Source: a bacterium
GTDB lineage: Bacteria > Patescibacteriota > Minisyncoccia > UBA6257 > 1-14-0-10-44-23
Length of the DNA: 6,025 bases
Direction of reading: 5' to 3'
Assembly: GCA_030699515.1 (NCBI GenBank)
Contig: JAUYME010000044.1
Coordinates: forward strand, 1-6,025
The position numbers and the translations under genes were made by a program. Shown here in pieces: positions 1 to 4,177 of this stretch. Positions within the stretch are counted from its first letter, which is position 1; each line of letters opens with the position of its first letter. The notes under the pieces are model-generated. The model was not told the origin of the DNA and made no database searches. It saw nothing but the letters and a program-made list of their open reading frames with translations.

Positions 1-8
1 GTAGACGC

Positions 9-36
9 ATTATAACAAATTCAAAAGATTTGTCAA
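9..36 (-). promoter_or_regulatory. Strong sigma70-type promoter firing leftward out of the window
   Basis: Read on the minus strand, TTGACA (36 to 31) and TATAAT (14 to 9) are both perfect consensus hexamers separated by 16 bp. TGT directly before the -10 makes an extended -10. Transcription would start at about position 2-3 and run left, so the gene lies outside the window. A promoter this close to consensus is often found at stable RNA or highly expressed genes, but what it drives is not visible here. Together with the rightward promoter at 84-112 it makes this a divergent intergenic region. Confidence 0.75.
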
Positions 37-83
37 TACCTTTACAAATGCCTAAAAATGGGGCGTTTTATGTCCATCCCCTA

Positions 84-112
84 TTGAAAAAGCGCTAAAT
101 TTCTGCTAAAAT
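84..112 (+). promoter_or_regulatory. Promoter for the MBL-to-gyrA cluster
   Basis: TTGAAA at 84-89 and TAAAAT at 107-112 are separated by exactly 17 bp, and TGC at 104-106 supplies an extended -10. The predicted start site is around 118-120, leaving a leader of about 100 nt before the ATG at 221. The sequence from the -10 onward (TAAAAT, 3 nt, GGTAA at 116-120) has the same layout as the promoter at 4105-4121. This supports both as real promoters of the same sigma factor. Confidence 0.7.
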
Positions 113-123
113 AGCGGTAAGCA

Positions 124-158
124 AATGCAGGCACTATCTGATAGAGACGGCCTGCATT
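124..158 (+). promoter_or_regulatory. Leader hairpin just after the predicted transcription start
   Basis: AATGCAGGC at 124-132 pairs perfectly with GCCTGCATT at 150-158 (9 bp). The 17-nt loop itself contains the small palindrome CTATCTGATAG (134-144). The structure would sit within about 5 nt of the 5' end of the transcript. A T6 run follows only at 174-179, about 16 nt after the stem, so this is not a textbook intrinsic terminator. A 5'-end stabilising hairpin or a protein-binding site is more plausible, and the position would also suit an attenuator. Confidence 0.5.
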
Positions 159-181
159 ATTCAGTACTCTCGGTTTTTTGC

Positions 182-217
182 TGTCTAATATTTATCATCT
201 AATTGTCTAATATCTAG
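182..217 (+). repeat. Roughly 7-nt-phased AT-rich repeat before the MBL start codon
   Basis: TGTCTAATAT occurs exactly at 182-191 and 204-213, and related heptads (CATCTAA at 196-202, TATCTAG at 211-217) fall between and after. The period is about 7 nt with one 1-nt slip. The repeat ends 3 nt before the ATG at 221, occupying the place where a Shine-Dalgarno sequence would normally be, and none is present. Its function is unknown. Confidence 0.5.
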
Positions 218-220
218 CAA

Positions 221-850
221 ATGGTTATACAGTGGTACGGAGAAGGCTGCTTTAAGATTAGCGCCGGCCCTCTCACAATAATGACCGATCCAAACGAAAA
301 AGAATCGGGCCTCGCAAAGCCCAAATTTAAGGCGGATATTATTGTTAAAACAAAGCTCAATCCCCCCGCTCCCAATAAGGGAATAGAGAGAGATGAAAGC
401 GAAGAAACTCATGAAATTCTTGGCCCCGGAGACTACGAAGTAAAGGGAGTGCCAATAACCGGCTGGGCATTGAAAAATAGCTCCAGTAACGGAACGCTTA
501 AAACTGTTTATAAGCTTCGTTTTGACGACATGAGCCTTGGTTTTCTTGGCGAAATTTCCAACTTTGCCGATCCAAGCATCATTGAAGAGATTGGCGATAT
601 TGATATTTTATTCGTACCGGCAGGCAATGGCGGACTTTTAGAAACAAAAGAAGCGGCAAAAATCGTGCGTCAAATTGAGCCTCGCCTTCTAATTCCTACA
701 CATTTCAAAGTGAAAGACCTGAAGAGAAAAGCTGACGGCCCGGAAGCCTTCCTTAAAGAATTGGGAATGAGTGCACAGGCCCAAGACAAGCTGACGATAA
801 AACGAAAAGATTTAAGCGAGAAAATGCAAGTTGCTCTTTTGAAAATATAG
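221..850 (+). CDS. Metallo-beta-lactamase-fold protein (UlaG-like), metal site degenerate
   Basis: This 209-aa protein is related to the UlaG-like, Lactamase_B_3 type of metal-dependent hydrolases. It keeps the family N-terminus (W5-Y6-G7...C10-F11 and T22-D23-P24), the strand ADIIV at 39-43, the GPGDYEVKGV segment at 68-77, the FLGEIS strand at 108-113, the DILFVPAG strand at 128-135 and the late IPTH strand ending in H161. What is missing is the chemistry. The position of the HxHxDH metal motif (about 44-51) reads TKLNPPAP, the His normally following the GEYEV segment is absent, and the usual Asp of HLGD is Glu in LGE (109-111). Only H161 of the expected ligands remains. It is therefore probably not a hydrolase of the usual kind, and a structural, binding or regulatory role is an inference. 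The ATG at 221 fits the conserved family N-terminus, with no Shine-Dalgarno sequence. It is first in a cluster leading to gyrA. Confidence 0.8.
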   Translation: MVIQWYGEGCFKISAGPLTIMTDPNEKESGLAKPKFKADIIVKTKLNPPAPNKGIERDESEETHEILGPGDYEVKGVPITGWALKNSSSNGTLKTVYKLRFDDMSLGFLGEISNFADPSIIEEIGDIDILFVPAGNGGLLETKEAAKIVRQIEPRLLIPTHFKVKDLKRKADGPEAFLKELGMSAQAQDKLTIKRKDLSEKMQVALLKI

Positions 851-852
851 AG

Positions 853-878
853 TCCCGAACAAAACAATCTACTTACTA
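853..878 (+). repeat. Dispersed 26-nt repeat, copy A, directly after a stop codon
   Basis: This stretch matches 5922-5947 at 23 of 26 positions (differences at positions 9, 17 and 22) and begins two bases after the TAG of the MBL gene. Both copies start TCCCGAAC and end TACT-x-ACTA, and both lead into an ATG (878 here, 5953 in copy B). GTCCCG at 852-857 can pair perfectly with CGGGAC at 919-924, so this copy may be the left foot of a larger fold. It matches no element I recognise. Confidence 0.6.
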
Positions 879-976
879 TGCAAGCAGAAATGGTGAAAAT
901 TAAAAAGCTTAATTTAAGCGGGACGTGTGCCGTTAGTGTTCTATCGGCGCGCTTGGTGCCGATAGTTAACATCTGA
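878..976 (+). CDS. Possible 32-aa small ORF or leader peptide
   Basis: An open frame of 32 codons runs from the ATG at the end of the 26-nt repeat to TGA at 974-976, four bases before the next gene's ATG. The peptide starts MQAEMVKIKK, has a basic first third and a rather hydrophobic second half ending LVPIVNI. It matches no family I know. Points in favour are the tight packing between two genes and the same repeat preceding another ATG at 5953. Points against are its short length, the absence of a Shine-Dalgarno sequence and the fact that its 3' half lies inside a strong hairpin (930-979), which could be the reason this DNA is conserved. It could be a translated leader that controls opening of that hairpin, or a chance frame. 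Confidence 0.3.
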   Translation: MQAEMVKIKKLNLSGTCAVSVLSARLVPIVNI

Positions 977-979
977 CGG
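930..979 (+). promoter_or_regulatory. GC-rich 50-nt hairpin ending one base before a start codon
   Basis: The strand folds into a near-continuous stem. CCGTTAG (930-936) pairs with CTGACGG (973-979, one G-U), TGTT (937-940) with AACA (968-971), and CTATCGGCGC (941-950) with GTGCCGATAG (956-965, one G-U). That is 21 pairs with only three bulged U residues and a 5-nt loop GCTTG. G+C over 918-979 is about 60 percent, well above the surroundings. No T-run follows, so it is not an intrinsic terminator. It ends at 979 and the ATG of the membrane protein is at 981, so it probably limits ribosome access to that start, or it is a structured RNA element. Confidence 0.65.
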
Positions 980-980
980 T

Positions 981-1274
981 ATGAGGAAAAAAATCATACA
1001 AGGCTTGGAAAGGATTAGAAGTTCCAGCCCAAAATCCAGAATGCGCTGGGTTGTGGCTCTCACTTCCATCACCATGATCCTTGTATTATTTATCTGGGTA
1101 AAATCAATTGATGATGTTATAGATTTAACAAAGCCCAGTACCCTCCTAAGCATTGAACGCAAAAGTGATAATGATGAAAGCTTAATTCGCAAACTAAGAA
1201 TGAGAACCGCGCAAACTATTATTTACTTCCAGCAAAAGTTCAGCGAACAAAACGAAATTACAATTGAAAAATAG
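981..1274 (+). CDS. Small single-pass membrane protein of unknown function
   Basis: This 97-aa protein has a basic N-terminus (residues 1-22, rich in Lys and Arg), one clear hydrophobic helix at about 23-40 (WVVALTSITMILVLFIWV) and a charged C-terminal part of about 57 residues that is likely helical. By the positive-inside rule the N-terminus is cytoplasmic and the C-terminus outside. I recognise no family or motif, and there are no cysteines. The ATG is the only sensible start, because an in-frame TAG lies at 963-965 with no other ATG between. There is no Shine-Dalgarno sequence, and the region directly upstream is locked in a hairpin (930-979). It lies 130 bp after the MBL gene and 54 bp before gyrA on the same strand, so it is probably co-transcribed with them, but nothing ties its function to gyrase. 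Confidence 0.7.
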   Translation: MRKKIIQGLERIRSSSPKSRMRWVVALTSITMILVLFIWVKSIDDVIDLTKPSTLLSIERKSDNDESLIRKLRMRTAQTIIYFQQKFSEQNEITIEK

Positions 1275-1294
1275 GGAAAGAGAGGTTATAGGGG

Positions 1295-1312
1295 ATAGTT
1301 TATAGTTTATAG
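1295..1312 (+). repeat. Heptanucleotide tandem repeat upstream of gyrA
   Basis: The unit ATAGTTT occurs at 1295-1301 and 1302-1308 and is followed by a partial ATAG (1309-1312). TTATAG at 1286-1291 looks like a degenerate upstream unit. It lies 17 nt before the gyrA ATG at 1329, again with no Shine-Dalgarno sequence. The repeat also creates TATAGT, a fair -10 match, and TTGAAA at 1264-1269 lies 17 bp before TATAGG (1287-1292), so a weak internal promoter for gyrA is possible. Confidence 0.5.
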
Positions 1313-1328
1313 AAAGACAAAAACAAAT

Positions 1329-3803
1329 ATGGCAAAAAAAGAAAAAGAAGAAAAACCGCAAGAAGATAAGCACGTAACTCCAACAGAAATTACCGGAGAG
1401 CTTCGTGATTCGTATTTGGATTACGCCATGAGTGTTATTGTCTCCCGTGCTTTGCCAGACGTGCGTGATGGCTTAAAGCCGGTACAGCGCCGAATTCTTT
1501 GGAGTATGTGGGACAGCGGAGTTAGCTCTGATGCAAAGTTTAGAAAATCCGCGGATGTCACCGGAGAAGTGATGGGTAAATATCACCCTCACGGCGACCA
1601 ATCTATCTATCAAACGATTGTGCGAATGGTTCAAGACTTTACTTTTCGCTATCCTCTTTGCCTTGGTCAAGGAAACTGGGGCAGTATTGACGGCGATGAA
1701 GCAGCGGCAATGAGGTACTCGGAGACTAAGTTGTCAAAAATTGCAGAGTCCTATCTAACCGACATAGAAAAAGAAACCGTAGATTGGCAGCCAAACTATT
1801 CCAATACCAAAGAAGAGCCAAAATATCTTCCAACCAAACTCCCTACCCTGCTTTTAAATGGAACCGCCGGAATTGCCGTTGGAATGGCCACCAACATTCC
1901 TCCCCACAACTTAAACGAAGTGGTAGATGCCACCTTGCACCTTTCCGATAATCCAAAAGCTAGCACCGAAGATTTGCTTGAATTTATCAAAGGGCCAGAC
2001 TTTCCAACCGGCGGAATAATTTTCAATAAAAGAGATATTAAAGAAGCCTACACCACAGGAAAAGGCGGAATTGTGATGCGTGGCGTTGCTGAAATAAAAG
2101 AAATGACAAGTTCCGGCAAACAAAAATACACCATTGAAATTAGCGAAATCCCCTATCAGGTAAACAAAAGCGAGCTTATCGCAAAGATGGCTCTTCTTGT
2201 TCAAGACAAGAAAATTGACGGCATCAAAGACATTCAAGATCACAGCGCCAAAGAGATGAGTATTGTTATTGAGCTTAAACCGGACGCAAACCCGCAAAAA
2301 ATCCTCAACCAGCTTTACACCTACACCGATCTGCAAAAGAAGTTCAACCTCAACATGGTTGCACTAACTGAAAACGGCCTTCAGCCGGAGATTATGTCCT
2401 TAAAAGACATCCTTGAGGCTTTCATTGATCACCGTAAATTAGTTGTTACCCGCAGGGCAAAATACGAACTGAAGAAAGCTGAGGAAAGAGCCCATGTATT
2501 AGAAGGGCTTTCAAAAGCGCTAAAGAGCATTGATAAAATCATTGCCACCATCAAAAAGTCTAAAGACAGAGACGAGGCAAAGAAAAACCTGATTACTAAA
2601 TTTAAGCTTAGCGAAATTCAAGCCAACGCCATTTTGGAAATGAAGCTTTCCACTCTTGCCGCACTGGAGAGAAAAAAAATTGAAGATGAACTGGCCGAAA
2701 AGAAAAAACTTATCAAAGAGCTTAAAGAACTATTGGGCAACCCAAAGAAAATTCTTGCTGTTTTAAAAGACGAGCTGAAAGAAGTGCAAAAGCAGTTTGG
2801 CGATGAGCGCCGAACCAGGGTAATTGCCGGAGGAATTCAGAAATTTGAACAAGAAGACCTGATTCCAAAAGAAGAAGCCATTATTACTCTTTCTCAAGGA
2901 GGTTACATTAAACGCCTTTCACCAAAAAGTTTTAAGACCCAGCACAGGGGCGGCAAAGGCCTAATTGGCTCAAACGTTGCCGACGAAGACTTCCTGCGCC
3001 AAATAATTTATACCAATACTCACGACAACATTCTCTTCTTTACCGACAAAGGCAGGGTTCATCAAACCAAAGTTTACGAAATTCCGCTTGCTAGCCGAAC
3101 GGCAAAAGGAAAGCCCGTTCACAATTTCCTGGAAATTCCAACTGATGTAACCGTAAAAGCGGTAGTGACCTATCCCAACAGCACCAAAGAACTGGCGGGT
3201 TGCCACTTGGCCATGGCCACCAAAAACGGCCTTGTAAAAAAGACTCCGCTGGAGGATTTTCAAAATATTCGAAAAAACGGCATTGTCGCTATTTCTCTAA
3301 AGAAAGACGATATGCTCAAGTGGGTTGGCCTTTCCTGCGGAAAAGACGAAATTATTCTTACAAGCACAAAAGGGCAATCTATTCGCTTTAAAGAAAACCA
3401 GGTTCGTGCAATGGGTAGAACCGCTGCAGGCGTAAAGGGCATTAAGTTGAGAAAAGACGATGATGTCAGCTCAATGAACATTATCAAAACCGAAGATGCC
3501 AAAAGCGCAAATCTCTTGGTTGTTATGAGCAATGGCTACGGAAAGCAAACTCCCTTAACCCAATACAAAGTGCAATCGCGCGGAGGAAGCGGGGTTAAAA
3601 CTGCAAAAATCACTTCTAAAACCGGCGAATTAATGGATGCGCGCATCATTAGTGAAACGAAAGAGTTAATTGCTCTTTCCGCCAAAGGCCAAATTATCAG
3701 AACAGATATAGCAAGCATTAGAAAAGCCGGCCGAGACACTCAAGGAGTACGCATTATGAATGTAGCTAAAAGCGACAAGCTAATAAGCATTATCTGCTTT
3801 TAA
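1329..3803 (+). CDS. gyrA: DNA gyrase subunit A
   Basis: Complete 824-aa GyrA, the DNA-cleaving subunit of the A2B2 gyrase that introduces negative supercoils with ATP hydrolysed by GyrB; gyrB is not in the window. After a Lys/Glu-rich N-terminal tail (1-18) comes the winged-helix breakage domain, with the YHPHGD segment (85-90) and catalytic Tyr130 in AAAMRYSE (E. coli Tyr122). The tower region and coiled coil follow (about 364-497). The C-terminal six-bladed beta-pinwheel (about 505-820) carries the GyrA box as QHRGGKG at 538-544. That box marks it as GyrA rather than ParC. There is no acidic C-terminal tail, and the protein ends LISIICF. The quinolone-contact positions equivalent to E. coli Ser83 and Asp87 are Gln91 and Gln95. 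The length matches short GyrAs such as that of Bacillus. The ATG follows an A-rich leader without a Shine-Dalgarno sequence. Confidence 0.97.
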   Translation: MAKKEKEEKPQEDKHVTPTEITGELRDSYLDYAMSVIVSRALPDVRDGLKPVQRRILWSMWDSGVSSDAKFRKSADVTGEVMGKYHPHGDQSIYQTIVRMVQDFTFRYPLCLGQGNWGSIDGDEAAAMRYSETKLSKIAESYLTDIEKETVDWQPNYSNTKEEPKYLPTKLPTLLLNGTAGIAVGMATNIPPHNLNEVVDATLHLSDNPKASTEDLLEFIKGPDFPTGGIIFNKRDIKEAYTTGKGGIVMRGVAEIKEMTSSGKQKYTIEISEIPYQVNKSELIAKMALLVQDKKIDGIKDIQDHSAKEMSIVIELKPDANPQKILNQLYTYTDLQKKFNLNMVALTENGLQPEIMSLKDILEAFIDHRKLVVTRRAKYELKKAEERAHVLEGLSKALKSIDKIIATIKKSKDRDEAKKNLITKFKLSEIQANAILEMKLSTLAALERKKIEDELAEKKKLIKELKELLGNPKKILAVLKDELKEVQKQFGDERRTRVIAGGIQKFEQEDLIPKEEAIITLSQGGYIKRLSPKSFKTQHRGGKGLIGSNVADEDFLRQIIYTNTHDNILFFTDKGRVHQTKVYEIPLASRTAKGKPVHNFLEIPTDVTVKAVVTYPNSTKELAGCHLAMATKNGLVKKTPLEDFQNIRKNGIVAISLKKDDMLKWVGLSCGKDEIILTSTKGQSIRFKENQVRAMGRTAAGVKGIKLRKDDDVSSMNIIKTEDAKSANLLVVMSNGYGKQTPLTQYKVQSRGGSGVKTAKITSKTGELMDARIISETKELIALSAKGQIIRTDIASIRKAGRDTQGVRIMNVAKSDKLISIICF

Positions 3804-3820
3804 GAAAAACGGCTCACTCT

Positions 3821-3900
3821 GTCATCCTGAGCGTAGCGAAGAATCTCTAGCCGTCTACCTCTTTTACATAACCCAGATTCTTCACTACGTTCAGAATGAC
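3821..3900 (+). repeat. REP-like inverted repeat (26-nt arms) downstream of gyrA
   Basis: The left arm (3821-3846) has the core GTCATCCTGAGCGTAGCGAA. The right arm (3875-3900) is its reverse complement except at three positions. All three differences are transitions, so the stem can stay paired as G-U in one RNA orientation. The loop is 28 nt. GCTC at 3812-3815 and GAGC at 3906-3909 can extend the stem. The same core word is known from REP-type or MITE-like intergenic repeats in many unrelated bacterial genomes. Its location 17 nt after the gyrA stop suits a transcript-end stabiliser or terminator-like hairpin. Confidence 0.75.
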
Positions 3901-3920
3901 GAAAAGAGCTAAAGTCCTGC

Positions 3921-3935
3921 GGAAGTCCGACCTCC
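3921..3935 (+). repeat. Short near-palindrome in the gyrA downstream region
   Basis: GGAAGTCCGACCTCC is a palindrome around the central base except for one mismatched pair. It follows the REP-like hairpin by 20 nt. TCCA (3933-3936) and TGGA (3947-3950) form a second small inverted pair right behind it. It may be a remnant of another repeat family; nothing identifies it. Confidence 0.3.
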
Positions 3936-3978
3936 AGAAATGGCCTTGGATTCGCAACTAAATACTAGAATTCTTTTT

Positions 3979-4004
3979 GTCATCCTGAGCGTAGCGAAGG
4001 ATCT
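3979..4004 (+). repeat. Second REP-like copy, single arm
   Basis: This 26-nt stretch matches the left arm at 3821-3846 at 25 of 26 positions (A to G at position 22). It is in the same orientation, 158 bp downstream, preceded by a T5 run. No recognisable inverted partner follows. The DNA after it (about 4005-4035) shows only loose similarity to the loop of the first copy, so it looks like a decayed or half element. Confidence 0.7.
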
Positions 4005-4043
4005 ATCCGACTTATTAGTCTTATACGTCACACAAGACCTATA

Positions 4044-4065
4044 AAAAGAATTGTATAATTCTTTT
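4044..4065 (+). promoter_or_regulatory. 22-bp perfect palindrome overlapping a TATAAT
   Basis: AAAAGAATT (4044-4052) and AATTCTTTT (4057-4065) are exact reverse complements around GTAT. The right half contains a perfect TATAAT at 4054-4059, but no good -35 lies 16-18 bp upstream. Possible roles are an operator, an AT-rich hairpin ending in T4 that weakly terminates transcription from either side, or an accessory promoter. It lies about 40 bp upstream of the better promoter at 4105-4113, where a regulator could act. Confidence 0.45.
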
Positions 4066-4067
4066 GC

Positions 4068-4102
4068 TAACTCCAAGCTCCTAGCTCCTAAATCCTATTC
4101 TC
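4068..4102 (+). repeat. Heptanucleotide repeat of TAGCTCC type
   Basis: Consecutive 7-nt units read TAACTCC, AAGCTCC, TAGCTCC, TAAATCC and TATTCTC (4068-4102), degenerating toward the right. It is the third 7-nt-phased repeat in the window, with a unit sequence unlike the other two. It ends just before the extended -10 at 4105 and so covers the place where a -35 box would be. Confidence 0.45.
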
Positions 4103-4104
4103 TG

Positions 4105-4113
4105 TGATAAAAT
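4105..4113 (+). promoter_or_regulatory. Extended -10 promoter for the solute-binding protein and pilin genes
   Basis: TGATAAAAT is an extended -10 element. It shares its layout with the promoter at 104-120: TCTG just upstream, TAAAAT, 3 nt, then GGTAA (4117-4121). No consensus -35 is visible, as is allowed for extended -10 promoters. Transcription would start around 4120, giving a leader of about 58 nt to the ATG at 4178. Confidence 0.55.
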
Positions 4114-4125
4114 TTAGGTAATGTT

Positions 4126-4164
4126 TTAATTCGCATTATTACCTTGGCCTTAATTAGCATTATT
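4126..4164 (+). repeat. 15-nt direct repeat in the leader of the solute-binding protein gene
   Basis: TTAATTCGCATTATT (4126-4140) and TTAATTAGCATTATT (4150-4164) differ at one position and start 24 bp apart. They lie just downstream of the predicted transcription start. Such spacing on about two helical turns is compatible with a regulator binding a tandem operator, or with an RNA-level site. The second copy covers a possible TTG start at 4163. Confidence 0.5.
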
Positions 4165-4177
4165 GGCGATTACTCCA

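Larger units (their letters stand above)
3804..4177 (+). other. Repeat-rich intergenic region between gyrA and the solute-binding protein gene
   Basis: I see no credible coding frame on either strand here. The stretch contains a REP-like inverted pair (3821-3900), a short near-palindrome (3921-3935), a single REP-like copy (3979-4004), a perfect 22-bp palindrome (4044-4065), heptad repeats (4068-4102), an extended -10 promoter (4105-4113) and a direct repeat (4126-4164). No hairpin with a following T-run was found, so the end of the gyrA transcript is probably set by the REP-like hairpin or by a non-intrinsic mechanism. Confidence 0.6.

Noticed and set aside
853..878. ECF sigma-factor promoter, suggested by GAAC in the 26-nt repeat
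   Set aside because: The distance from GAAC to any -10-like element is too short for the usual 16-17 bp spacer; the repeat is left as unassigned.
670..972. Minus-strand open frame of 100 codons crossing the MBL 3' end and the hairpin
   Set aside because: It is antisense to a well-supported gene and a structured region, has no recognisable domain, and its hydrophobic composition fits a shadow frame.
930..979. Integron attC-like recombination site, suggested by the bulged imperfect hairpin
   Set aside because: Neither strand shows the paired RYYYAAC and GTTRRRY core boxes, and no integrase or gene-cassette layout is visible.
930..979. Intrinsic terminator after the MBL gene
   Set aside because: The stem is strong, but no T-run follows on the plus strand; a gene starts one base later.
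918..980. tRNA gene, because of the local GC rise
   Set aside because: The fold is one long hairpin; there is no cloverleaf, no TTCRANTC arm and no acceptor stem pairing.
1911..2336. Minus-strand open frame of 141 codons inside gyrA
   Set aside because: It lies wholly antisense to the breakage domain of gyrA, is Phe and Asn rich as expected for a reversed AT-leaning gene, and shows no family motif.
3821..4004. CRISPR-like array from the repeated GTCATCCTGAGC units
   Set aside because: There are only three units, one inverted, with unequal spacers and no cas genes; it fits REP-like elements instead.
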